The notes beneath the pieces are model-generated. The model saw only the letters and a list, made by a program, of their open reading frames with translations. It did no database searches and was not told the origin of the DNA. Below, one piece after another: positions 11,301-22,306 of a DNA stretch of 44,299 nucleotides (positions are counted from its first letter, which is position 1; each line of letters starts with the position of its first letter). A program made the translations under genes and the position numbers. Where the stretch lies: positions 64,001 to 108,299 of the forward strand of contig MNCI01016577.1 of NCBI GenBank assembly GCA_015680685.1, written 5' to 3'. This stretch comes from Gnetum montanum (taxonomy: Eukaryota > Streptophyta > Gnetopsida > Gnetales > Gnetaceae).

Positions 11301-11898
11301 CGCGATGACTGGGGCAAGCCATGCGATGCGGTTAATGCATTGGCTATGCCATGGGTGTGATGACTGAGGCAAGCCATCCATGCATGGCTTGGACTGACAT
11401 TAAGGGCAGTGATGAGACAAGTAGGATGTATGGTGCCTGAGTCATTTAGGGCCTGAAGATGGCCCTTGTGTAAGCATACGGTTGAGTTGGAATGGTTACT
11501 AATGGTAGGGATGGCTTAGTAGTTTGAGATGCTACCATGAAGGGTAAGTGAAAAGGGGTTGTTGCATCATATTGCTTGTACAACGTTTAATGCATTGCCA
11601 CTATAGGCATCAACCTAGCCATGGAGTGAAAAGGTGATCTTGAGGTTACCATCTTAGGGAGAATGGGTGAATCAAACTAAGGAAGGGAAAAATTGGGGAG
11701 TGGTTGTTGGAAGATGGTATGAAGGGGGCTCTTGCATTTGGAGTGGGCTTTGAACTTGTCTTCTTCCTCTTGAAGGGCTTCCTTGTAGGTTGTCCCTACA
11801 TTGTGCTCATTTTCTTGGATAAGATGGAAAAAAAAACTAGTGGTGGGACCTTGTGAGTGGTACAATGTCAAATGAGGAGATGATATACTCTCATCCAT
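8386..11898 (-). pseudogene. gag-protease polyprotein of element D, broken
   Basis: The frame starts at 11898 (MDESISSPHLTLYHS), after the 5' LTR. A gag core lies at about 11060-10512, with KYNGEGNP, SLTRKALD and LMQIKQGHLEPMQKFI, then IEDAVQASKDLAYMAYRN. Linker pieces follow, including LSIYKLVMTS near 9270. A retroviral-type aspartic protease then follows, with active-site region VDDDATKN near 9000, where the family has D-[GS]-[GS]-A, and the ILGRPWL flap motif near 8790. The frame ends at 8386 after KVEFLDDEPI. Frameshifts and TAG/TGA stops break it in several places. Element E carries the same gag and protease blocks. No RT follows. Confidence 0.8.
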
Positions 11899-12423
11899 CT
11901 TGATGGATTATTTCAAAGTCCCATTTTGCTTCCATGTCAATGATCCAAGGGTAACCCTACTTGCATCTTTGCACATAGGAAGTTGTATTTTTCATTATTG
12001 AGCCTACAAGATGGACTTGGTCTTGTCATGGTGAAGGTGTTAAGTGTGTCTAACATCAACATGGAAGGCTAATTTGGATTCATAGTCATAGATCATGTTG
12101 TGAAAGAGAGAGCTACAAGTTGCTGTTTGCAAAAAACGACCAACTTTGGAAACTCTAGAAGGATGACTGAGTATGGAAACTGCAAAAAAATTGCTAAGTG
12201 TTGAGACTACACTCTCTATGCTAAGAGCTAACTATGCTCTCCACTAACTATGCTCTCTACAATTAGAGAATGGAGACTTAGGAAAATCAGTGGAGAGGAA
12301 TAGTGCTTTGGGCTGCTATGCAAGGTCCTAGGGGAACTAACAATGGGGTTCAATCTACACTGATGGGGATGCAGAGAGCACATAGAGATATCCATGATGG
12401 AGTCCAAAAAAGAAAAATAGTTG

Positions 12424-12441
12424 GTCCTCCTTCTAGCACAA
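12424..12441 (-). other. Primer-binding site of element D
   Basis: The minus strand reads TTGTGCTAGAAGGAGGAC starting 5 bases from the 5' LTR. It matches 15 of 18 bases of element A's primer site TGGCGCTAGAAGGAGGGC. I cannot name the tRNA with confidence. Confidence 0.65.
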
Positions 12442-12446
12442 AAAAT

Positions 12447-13691
12447 TGTAATGACTGAATATGTTGATTGCTGGAACACCAAGGGGTCAATAGGTGCACA
12501 ATGTAAGCCCATGTTCACACGAGGGCCTGCTGGAGGTGGAGATGGGATGCTTAGAATGGTCTTGTTGATCAAATAGGGACTTACCAAATGTGATACCAAA
12601 CAGTGCTAAGCTTTTGCACAACATTTGTTGTGGTGTAGAGCATAGTTAGGGGAGGGGCAAGTGTAGTTAAGGGCTTTCGGTAAAAATGAGGGTGTTGATG
12701 TGTAGAGACTACCACCTGAGGATAGTTGTAATGTGATTATGCATTAGAAATGTGAAAAATGCAAATAAATTGTAAAAAACTCAAGAGAGAGAAACAGAAC
12801 ACCACCCTAAATGGGGTTGACCATAGTTAACTCCAAGAGGGATGAGAAGCTACATAGTATACAACAAGTGTGGTGGAGAGCATAGTAACAGTCTCAGAGG
12901 TGTTAGACCATAAATTTTGATGCTTGCCATGGTATCTATGCTTGTTAGGTTGGCTATTGTGGTGTACACTAGGCTACAGTCTTTGCCTCTCTCGAGTTCG
13001 TTGTTGTGCCTTTGAATATTGTTCACCCAAAATGCCAAACTATTGTGCCTCTAGGTCTCGTTCACCCAAAAATGCCAAAATGCACATGAAAGTGCCAACC
13101 AAAATGTCAAACTGTCAAACCCTAAAATGTAGATGGTGGGGATATTTATAGGGTTAGGATTACTGAAAAACATAGAGAGACTACCACATGGCAGTGGGAT
13201 GGGTGGGACTATGCTATACGCCAACTATGCTCTCCATTGAGGTAAGTGATGTTATGCTTTGCTATGCTCTAATGGAGTCTACAAGGTTGTGAGACTATGA
13301 CTACACTACCAATTGCATGGGTGTGTGCCGAGAGGACCACAATGTACCTAATAAAATGCAAAATGCAACTTTTGGAGACTACACTCTCCACTTTCGGGAG
13401 TGGGGTAGAGTGTAGTTACAATTTTGGGACAAGGGGGGGGGGGGGGGGGAATATACAAAACAGATGCATGTTGCTTACTGAAGGTGTGTTGGAGCTAAGT
13501 TAAATACTAGTGCTACATTATAGAGGCCTTTGAAGGCCATTTTGCATGTCTACGCTTGCCTATGCTCTAGACTAGGGAAGAGCATAGTCCTAGACCTAGA
13601 AAGATTTTTGCAAAATCTGGCTTAGGTGCTAACTATGCTTCACAGAAGGCTAACTATGCTCTCAACTGGGGGGGGGGGGGGGNACAAGTAA

Positions 13692-13736
<45 letters not shown>

Positions 13737-14342
13737 ATAGTCCTAGCACTTAGAAAATTCTTGCAAAATATAGCTTCTAGTTGACTATGCTTGACTACAC
13801 TCTATGGAAATGGAGAGTGCAGTGTCAATAGATAGAAGAAATCTACAAAAACTGAGCCTTGATGCTATCTACGCTTGACTATGCTCTATTCTAGTGGAGA
13901 GCATAGTTTGGACACTTGAAAATTTCTGCAGAAACTAGATTTCCATGCTGACTATGCTTGACTACATTCCTAGGTAGTGGACATCATAGTCTTAGCACTT
14001 AGAAAAATCTACAGAAGCTGACTTAACACTTAGAAAAATTTGCAAAATTGGACTTCTGTGTTGACTATGCTCTCAATTGGACTAGCTATGCTTTGGGGCA
14101 ATGGAGAGTATAGTCCCAACACTTAGAAAAATTTGCAAAAAGTGTCATCATTCTAACACTTAGGTAGATTTGCAAAAAATTAGTCTTTTGAGTTGACTAT
14201 GCTATCTACTAAGCTAACTACACTCTAGGATAGTGGAGAGCATAGTCCCAACACTTAGAAAAATTTATAAAAAGTTTCATCATTTTGACACTTAGGAAAA
14301 TTTGTAGTTGAGACGATGTAGCCCAAATTTGGTGGTGTTTCA
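12447..14342 (-). repeat. 5' LTR of element D (1896 bp)
   Basis: It aligns along its length with 4368-6239, with the same ends and the same palindrome array (about 13370-14240). It also carries two long G runs (about 13432-13449 and 13668-13682), one unknown base at 13683 and a GA microsatellite (about 13693-13734) that the partner LTR lacks. In the partner, the matching points hold only GGG/GGGG and GAGTA. Confidence 0.9.
13693..13735. repeat. (GA)n microsatellite next to a G run and an N
   Basis: About 20 GA units end directly in the GAGAGCATAGTCC palindrome arm. The preceding G run and the N at 13683 mark a hard-to-sequence spot, so the length here may be inexact. Confidence 0.9.
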
Positions 14343-16516
14343 AAAGGCATGGAGACTCTCCCAGTTCCTCATTTGATTCTTAGGTATAGAGATCAAGCTC
14401 CACTATGGGGTCGAAATAATGATAGAAATCAAAACCAAAGGAAAAAAATCAGGGACATCAAAATGAACATAGGAAAGATCATCATAATCAGACAAATAGA
14501 AATAGAAATTTTCACCACGACATGTCTAATGATAGTGAATCCTTGTTGGCCACTAAGAGCATGATGTAGATTACATAGGTAGTTAAAATACCCAACAAGA
14601 ATTGAGAGGAAATTTGCATCAAAAGGCTTGATATGAATAATATTTCTAAATTTGTGGGAGGATATGATTCTAATCCACAACATCATTGGCAAGTCTTCCA
14701 TGATGCCTATGTCTTACAAAAAATTGAAAGTGAATGGAAAAAGCTTAATCTCTTTCCTAGGATACTAATAGATAAAGCCAAAGTGTGGTATATATTGTTG
14801 AGACCAAATTTAGTCCATCAGTGGTTCAGAATGCTAGAACTCTTTAATGAGAAATACCAAACCTATGTGAGGATGTCCAACCTAAGAAAACAAATCTAAG
14901 AATGGAAGCAAGAACAACATGAACCCCTCGATATGGCCCTAGATAGATACTATTATCTATTAGGCCATGGTATCTTGCAAGATGAGCAACATTTCCACAT
15001 CATAGGTGGGCTTCATAGTCAAATGAGAGAGACTCTTTGGATGTATGCTCAAGGCCAATTATATGAACTAGGAACCCATCAGATCCAAAGTTAGTCAAGT
15101 GTGTGGAAAAAGAAGAAGGAAAGTTGTGTAAATGAAAGAATGTGAGAAATATCATTGGCATCCAACTCTTTAAAAAAAGAAGGTCCATATCTATGATAAG
15201 GAAAAAGAGGTAGAACAAACCTTGCTAATGCAACAATTTATTGTTGAACTTCAGGCAAGGCTAGATAAGATGTCAGAATGGATTAATGAGAAATTTATAA
15301 CTTGCATAGAAACCATAGAGAAGAGAGTAATGCAAAAAAAATTAAGTGATCACAACAAAAGGAGGAAAAAGAACCAAGAAACAACAAGGAACACTTATTG
15401 GAAAAAATGAAAAATGGTTGTAGAATAAGTGGCTATAGACTCAACCACTGAAGAAGATGATGGATGTGACATCTACATATATGACCACCAAAAGGGCTAT
15501 AGCCCAATCATGTTACATCTACATGAGTATTGGAATTTTATTAAATCCCGAGTTTGTACAAAACTAAATGCTTAGGAAATTACCTTTCTCACAAGGTAAT
15601 TATAGACAATCCTACAATCAATCATACTATCCTAATGGTGCCTCTTACTAGCCTCAACGCTATCATCAACCATAGTAGCAAAACCCACAATCATGGAGGA
15701 GGCCATCACCAAACCAACCCTACCCTTACTACCAACCAAACCCATATGGATATTATGTTCAAAAACCTATTTCCCAAACTAGTTCTTCCTCCTCTACCTC
15801 AAATCACTACTACCGCTTTGCCAAATATTATTGACCTACGATATCTTTTGAAGGATCACCATCTCACACCTCTCATCCTCCATCATATCCTCAATATTCT
15901 CATACTCCTCTCCATCACATGTCATAGCCAAAAACATAGGAAGGTTTAGCACCATGAAATCAATGAGAAAATGCCACTTGTATTGTAAACATACATAGAC
16001 ATGATAATATCAGTAGGGCCCCATCACAATCTGCAAAATGTCCTTTCTTTAGGATGCTTCCCATGCACAAGTGCAACACTCGTGGACCTACTAGCTCATT
16101 CAAACTAGCACAATGACAATCAAGTGCAACACCCTTTGTTTCACAACCAATGTCCTCTGATCGTATGTAAAGGCCAACATCCATCATTACTCCAACACCT
16201 AATAGAAGCAATGAATTTAGCACTATGGAGAGACAAAAAAAATCCATGCATAACTAATCATGAGCAAAGGTGTAGTTGTGGGCTAGATATCCATAAAGTT
16301 CACACAAATCATACTCTGATCCACCATACATTTAAAAACCAAGTGTGTGAGCAACAACCCATCTATGTAGTTGCCACTAAATTAGAAGACACCCAGTGGC
16401 TTGAAAATGGAAGTGTAACACTATTTCACAAGTGCATGGAGCCTACCTATCCACTTATTAATTCTTATCATGGTCAAATGCTTAGTCATGGGGGAAATGC
16501 TGCATCTTTATATTGA
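14343..16516 (+). pseudogene. gag of element B, main part (after nested D)
   Basis: A retrotransposon gag core is readable at 14633-15060: FVGGYDSNPQHHWQVF, then a Trp-containing KVWYILLRPNL block, W..MLELFNEKYQTY, and after a TAA (possible CAA) the EWKQEQHEPLDMALDRYY piece, which is the usual Q...E...Y pattern. A charged helix-rich part (15222-15410) follows. Next comes a Tyr/Gln/Pro-rich stretch (about 15600-15790, such as YYPNGA and PYYQPNPYG) typical of low-complexity gag tails. A 130-codon open frame (16124-16516) with a few Cys/His ends the region; its role is unclear. At least three frame changes occur. No protease follows. Confidence 0.7.
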
Positions 16517-17170
16517 AAATTAATAGGTGTTTTTCATATTTTTGTTTTAGAATTTTTTATCATTTTCTCATTTCTTGATATAAATGTTTCCTATCCTTTT
16601 CAACTTTTTCCACATTTTGTTTTCATTCCTTTTGTTAGTAATCTTGTTTGTGAATAAACTAACATCATGTAGCCCATTGAGGTGAGGTTTTCTCTATGTT
16701 GTTAAGTCATGAGGGAGTGATTATTTGGTTAGTGAGGCCACACCATCCATCCATACATTCCATTAATAAGAGGTTATTACCATGGTCATAGTGATATTAT
16801 TTTCCATCATTAAACTAAGAATCAATTCATAATCATTGTACTTGGATAGAAAAGTGAAGAATCAAGTGGGAATGTGATGGATGTGACATCATGGAAATTT
16901 GTGGAATCTCTTTGACCACTTCTGTATGTTATATTATGTTGCCAAGGTTGTAATTATATCCTTGTAGATCTAATAAAAAATTGAAATAAGAGTAAAATAA
17001 GTACTACATTACCATGTCACTAGAAAGACATGTTACCCATGCCTGAAGGTAGTCCTTTGGTAAGGTTGACACATATAAGAATAAAATAAAAGGGCACTAA
17101 ATAAATTTCTTAGGATCCCACTGGAAAGAAATGTTACCCATGCTTGAAGGTTGGTGGCTTCTCAAAATTT

Positions 17171-17205
<35 letters not shown>

Positions 17206-18561
17206 CATGAACAAACTCCTCCCTACTCCTTACAATTGGTGTAGTCTTTTGGTTGTCTATCAGAGAGATAAAACAATGCGATGTCACTAGAATGTGGTTT
17301 GGACATGGTTTGAATCTTGGAAAGAAGGGCTAATGATTACTTTAACCATTAATAATACATAAGGATTCATTATACCTATTGTAAGGCGCCTCATGTCCCA
17401 ATTTCTACCAACTCATCTCACTATCTGTATGATCATAACTTGTGGTTTTGTGTAACACAGAGTTATTTTCTCAAATTGGTGATTTTAACATGTGTGTTTT
17501 GTTTAATAGGTATGCATTGCATTCAACTCCTTTGATGCCTACAAACATTTTTATGTGTGGTTATAGAAAGGCATTAAGGGTAGGAGCATACTTTGGGGAG
17601 GATCCACTTGTATAACTATTGTAACTTGTACTTGTTTGAAATAATCACATCATCTTGAACCTTCCATGTGCATAAATGATAAACTCAAAACCTTTCCTTA
17701 TCATATAACCTATCTGTTCTACATCATGAATTCAATATTCTTTTTCTTACATCTTCTAAAGCTTTTAATGCCTATGATTTATCTTCTAACATGATCGATG
17801 TCTAAATATGAATTTCCACTTACCCTAGAACTTTGGAGTTTACATGAAACCTTCCAACCAATCATAGAGCTTCATTTTCCATGCTGAATATCCTCGTAAA
17901 ATGAAATTTCAAGATTGCTAATATTGACTACTCGATATTGGGTGGGAGCCAATATTAGATACCCAATGTTAAGTACTAGATATTGGGTCCATAAAAATCT
18001 ATAAATAGGATCCCTGTAATGTTCAAAAAATTCATTATCATCAAGTGAATCTAGGGGATTTTTTGTAATTTTTTCCTTCAACTAAGAGCTTTGTGCAACC
18101 AACTTCCACATATGATATCTTGCTCCATATGACTCCGATTTTTGTGGTTTTTGAACCCATTTGATCTAGGAGTGTTCAATTTAGTCAAGGTAGGGTGTTT
18201 GTGTGGAAAGCTTATGCCAATTGTTTGAAATTTGCTATCTCCTAGAAGGTATTATAAGGGTAAGAATGTTAAAAACCTTAAGTATCTTAATGAACAATCA
18301 ATCGTATGTATGCTAGAAATTTTAATTATCTTACTCTAGGGATCATAATCATCATTATAAGTAATTCATAAGAAAAACAAAGCCAATTGCAAAGGTTCAT
18401 AAAAGAAGTTAACATTTTTTGGGCATTTTTCTTGAAATTTTTCTAACTTTGCAATCAAATGAGTTAAGAACTTAATCAAACTAAGGTCATGGATAAGGTA
18501 TAAACCTATTGAGGATAAAGGAAAAACACCTTAGTAACACTAATTCCTTGATTGGTTGTAG
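16517..18561 (+). other. ~2-kb non-coding middle of element B, with a possible internal promoter
   Basis: No supported coding frame is seen. A GA microsatellite lies at about 17174-17202. Near the right side, a cluster of ATATTGGGT and CCAATATT motifs (17917-17988) precedes a TATA box (17999-18009) about 550 bases before the second ORF. A pol region would normally be found here and is absent. Confidence 0.6.
17999..18009 (+). promoter_or_regulatory. Possible internal TATA box upstream of element B second ORF
   Basis: CTATAAATAGG follows three ATATTGGGT-type motifs and their inverted forms, like the arrangement before the LTR TATA box at 3194. It may drive the second ORF, or it may be a relic of an LTR. 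Both readings are inference. Confidence 0.4.
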
Positions 18562-21230
18562 ATGGCCCCAAAAAGAGGAGGACAAGAAGGACCTTCATAG
18601 GGTGCAAGCAAATGCCTAAGAGGTGGCAGAGGTTGATTAGAAGAACAAGGACCACTAGCTGAGCATGAAGAATGGGAGGCATAGTCATTAAGAGGCTCCT
18701 ACTATAGGGTAGTTGGTACAAGTGGGGGATACAAAACCATGAGCTCTAGTGCAAGGACAACACCTCATGTTGTCCTAAGAGTGCCTCCAAGACATCCAAG
18801 AGAGATCCATGTTGATGATGGTCATCATGGAAATGAACTTCGAGCCATTCATGGCATTTATCCCTAAGGTGGTTAGAACTCAACTTGAAGCATCACCTCG
18901 ATGGCATATCCTCTCTGAAAGTGGGGAATGGTACCTCATGAGATGTACCAATTTTTTCATAATAAGGAAGAGGGCACCACTATTAACATTGGTGGAGTTT
19001 CTATCTCTTTGTCAATTAAGGCCATTGTTGAAGCTTTGAACATACCTAATGTGGAGGCCAAGGTAGCACATCTATGTACAAGGTCTAATGTAGAAACCAA
19101 GAAACCATGGCTAAAGTAGGCATACAACAAAGAAAACAAAATATATAATGAGTTGGCTCTCAAAGAGAGGATTTACTTCAAAATTGACACATATCACCTC
19201 TTTCTAATTAAAGAGATTAATAGAATATCAACTTATGTGGCTAGAGGAACTGCAATCTTCATGGAAAAATACAATGCTAATCTTGCCTTGTTGTACTTCA
19301 TGATAATTCAAAGGCAATTCAAGAAAAGAAAGATAGGAAAGTTGACACTTTCATTCCCTTGACTAATTAGAAAACTATGCAAGCACACTAGAATCTTGGG
19401 CTACAAGAATGATGTTCTTAGGAGGGCTTAGAATGATTCTTTCTATGAGTTGCTCAAACTAGCATTACTAAGAAAAGACCTTGGTGATGAAAGAAGCCAT
19501 AAAAAGAGCTAGAGAAGAAACCAAAGCAAGACCCAGAACAATGGTGAGAGTTGCAAGTTCCACTACCACTATCATAAGATTATAGGCTTGTAATGAGCCA
19601 TTTGCGGAGCATAGTTGAAACTCTTAATTGGGGAAGTAGGGATAAATCAAACCTCTTTTGAGTCATAAATGATGCTGTGTAGCCTATGGTTTCTACCAAT
19701 CCATCAAGGGGGCATATTTGTTTATAATCAGAAGAAGAAGCCCAATGGTCATAGCAGATCTCTAGAAATGCTTCATCTTTTCATGTGGTGCGAAAAATGG
19801 GAGAAGGTTTCATAGTTGTGGTCATGTAGCATCAACATGTGGTAGGTGTAGCAAACGTTATTACAAACCACATTAAAGAATCCTTTAATGTGCCTGTTGT
19901 GCCCTTGGTAGACTTGACAAAAACTAGAGATGCACAAATGTTAGCTGGAACTTCAATGACTCCTACAACCCATGAGGATGGGCTTGATAGATTACTATAA
20001 ATTGGACAAGTTATGACAACTTTTTTTGACATCCCTAGTGATGTCACTACAATATAATCCAACCTCATTACAACAAAAGGAAAACTAGTCATTGCAAAGA
20101 CTAGGGTAGAGCATGCTGAAGTAGAAGTGCATAGATTGCAACAAGGCCTTGTCACCCTTAAAGTTGAAAGAAGGAATCCTTTCCAATTCATTACAGTTGA
20201 CCAAACAAAGCTTCCGAACAAGAAAAGGAGAAAGTAGTCTAGAATTCCTTATCCACCAAAGCACAAGCATATGTCCATGTGAAGGCATTGATCACTACAT
20301 AAGAGAAAAATAAGTAGCTTGCTAATGATAATGTAAGGTTGACCACTATTGAGAAATAGAAAAACATTTTGGAAGAAAGTATCCACCAGTTGAAGGAGAA
20401 ACTAGTGAGGGTTAACCAAGATACAAGTAGATTGGCTAAAGAGAATTAGATCCTGTTAATGGAGGAGGTGTGTGAAACATGCCAAAAATCTACAATTGAG
20501 AGAAGCATGTGGAAAAACAAGGCCAAGAAGCATGAGAAGTTGAAAGAACACTTTCAAGAGCATGTATAAATAAATTAATGAAAAGAAATATAGATGGAAA
20601 AGGCCTACATTAGTTCCATGTTAGTGTAGAATCTTGAATGGCAGTGCATCTTGGATAGCTATGCTCTAGTTCGCCAAGCGGAGGTGAAGAATAAGGACCT
20701 ACAGACTAAATATTTGAAAGAGTACATGATGTTGGATAACCTTCTTTATGCTAACCTTGCCATGTTAATAGCATGTCAATCTAGAAATGAGTTGGAACAA
20801 CAAGTAGCAGCCACCTTTGCCCTATATTAAAAAGAATTTGTAGATATGAAAGATGTTCTACAAAAACTCCACGTGGAAAACTTAGAATTAGAAATAATTA
20901 AGGCTTGCTACCATGGGCAAAGAGATATAGCCTCAGAATTGGCCAAACGATTAACAAATTATCATGAACTAAAAGAAAAGACCAAATCTTTTGAGGAGGA
21001 ATGATAGTAGTTTGCATCATGGTATGTGAAAGTGAATCAAATGTTCCCATAGCTACTGTGTCCATGGGATGTACTAGTTCTAGCACACATCCACTCATTA
21101 GCCTAGACAATACAAGATCCAAAAATGGAGGAGGATAATTTGTAGGTTCTCCTAAATTAGTACAAATTCTAGAAACCTAATGACAAAGGGAAGTAGCCAA
21201 TGAAAGAACCACCACCTCCGAGAACCACAC
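18562..21230 (+). pseudogene. Second ORF of element B: plant-transposon-like domain plus coiled coil, broken
   Basis: ATG 18562 opens MAPKRGGQEGPSQG, matching MIPKKEALVGGSS at the start of element C's ORF. An N-terminal domain (about 18930-19560) has SIKAIVEALNIPNVEAKVA, RIYFKIDTYHLFLI and, after a gap, KRKIGKLTLSFP followed by LIRKLCKHT. This pattern recalls the 'putative plant transposon protein' domain (Lxx-FPxLIxxLC). From about 20050 to 21000 the residues fit long coiled coils (for example QLKEKLVRVNQDTSRLAKEN). The C-terminus keeps YHEL...QFASWY...CPWDV. Many stops are TAG, TAA or TGA. Family naming is from pattern memory and is uncertain; homology with the C copy is seen directly. Confidence 0.65.
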
Positions 21231-21404
21231 GAGCTTCCCTACTTTTGGTGTTTTTTCATGTTATGTTCATTTTTATAAAACACCATTGTAGCATGGAAGA
21301 GTCAACTTGTGTGTTTATTTAAGTCATTAAATAATCCCATGCCTTCCCAATATTTATTAAAAAATTTGTTCTTCATTTTGTTTACTCGAGGATGAGTTTT
21401 CATT

Positions 21405-21418
21405 CAGTTGTGGGGATA
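21405..21418 (+). other. Polypurine tract of element B
   Basis: GTTGTGGGGATA directly precedes the 3' LTR start TGATGG. Element C has GTGAAGGGGATA at the same place. It is the likely plus-strand primer. Confidence 0.7.
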
Positions 21419-22306
21419 TGATGGATCATGTTTTATAAGGCTTTGATATCAAATATATGATATCAGAGTTGCAATGTTGGGTATTCAACATCAAGGAACA
21501 ACCTCCAATGTTGGGGATCTAATATTGCCCCTTCCATGCTAGCTTATAAATACAACACTTGGATGCATAGTTGGGATATAGATCCACAGATTTTTAGTAG
21601 TAGAAAGAAGATAGATTTTAAGTTTTGTTAAGTTTCCAGTGCATGCTCATAGTGTGATGTTAAGTGATTGTATGACATCCTTATTCAAGTGTGATGTACT
21701 TGGACAAGTTACATGTTCAGCAATAAAGATCAAGATTAGTTCCATCATTGCAACATCCACTTGGCTTTATTATTATTTTTAATTACTTAAATGCTTACTA
21801 TTTCCCTTAGTTAATGCTTATCATTTATTGATCTTTATTGTTTCTATCGTTAAGTGGAATGAGTGTGACTAATCATGAGCACTTAAGTGTAATTACTTGG
21901 TAACCCATTAGTGTTATCATTTGATACACCTAGTAATGGTATGCTTGGAAATCCTAGTGATAGTTTCACGAAGTCTAAGGTATGCACAGATGGTTAGGAA
22001 TGGATACTCATTGCATGTAGGCTAGTTTAGACTTTACTTTCCATTCTTAATTAGCTTAAATAATTAATTGCTTCATTATCATTAAGAGTAGCATAAGGCC
22101 AATCAACATCAATTATCATATGCCACAATTTGGACTAAACCAGATGTGACAAAGCTACCACTAATTCAAGTGGGAAGACAACAAACTGTGTTTAAGACAT
22201 AACGATCTAGATGCACAACTAGTCCCATCCATGGAATTTGACTGAATCATGCATGAACACTTGTGATTCATGTGGTTGGACGTAAGGGGTACCTTCCCAC
22301 TCATCA
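21419..22306 (+). repeat. 3' LTR of element B (888 bp)
   Basis: It aligns end to end with 3070-3961 and ends CTCATCA. It has TATA near 21544, AATAAA at 21722-21727 and the CTTGGTAA element at 21895-21955. It is followed by the target duplication TAGAC (22307-22311). Confidence 0.9.

Larger units (their letters stand above)
4368..14342 (-). mobile_element. LTR retrotransposon D, gag-protease only (minus strand), nested in B
   Basis: The two LTRs are 12447-14342 (5') and 4368-6239 (3'). Orientation is set by the minus-strand gag-protease frame, by the primer site at 12424-12441 next to the right LTR and by a purine tract next to the left LTR. Flanking bases are GAAGC (4363-4367) and AAAGG (14343-14347), only 3 of 5 identical; both are one change from GAAGG, so a decayed target duplication is plausible. 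No RT, RNase H or integrase is readable. Tandem arrays occupy part of the space where pol would lie. It is related to element E. Confidence 0.85.
3070..22306 (+). mobile_element. LTR retrotransposon B, non-autonomous, inserted in the LINE
   Basis: It has 5' LTR 3070-3961, primer site 3962-3979, a broken gag, about 2 kb without coding, a second ORF (18562-21230), a polypurine tract and 3' LTR 21419-22306. Taking out the nested element D (4368-14342) leaves about 9.3 kb. No protease, RT, RNase H or integrase is readable anywhere in it, so it probably relied on enzymes from another element. It belongs with C and F by LTR ends, primer site, polypurine tract and second ORF. The LTRs differ at many sites, mostly transitions, so the insertion is old. 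Confidence 0.85.

Noticed and set aside
12228-12599. A 123-codon minus-strand frame overlapping the D 5' LTR end
   Set aside because: It crosses the LTR boundary and primer site, and the partner LTR does not keep it. It is most likely chance.
15960-16247. A 95-codon minus-strand frame with Gly/Val-rich sequence
   Set aside because: It is opposite the gag tail of B and no motif supports it.
17174-17202. GA run as a regulatory GAGA element
   Set aside because: A simple microsatellite in a non-coding part of a dead element; no further support.
19832-20221. A 129-codon minus-strand frame
   Set aside because: It is antisense to the second ORF of element B, whose own frame has clear homology with element C.
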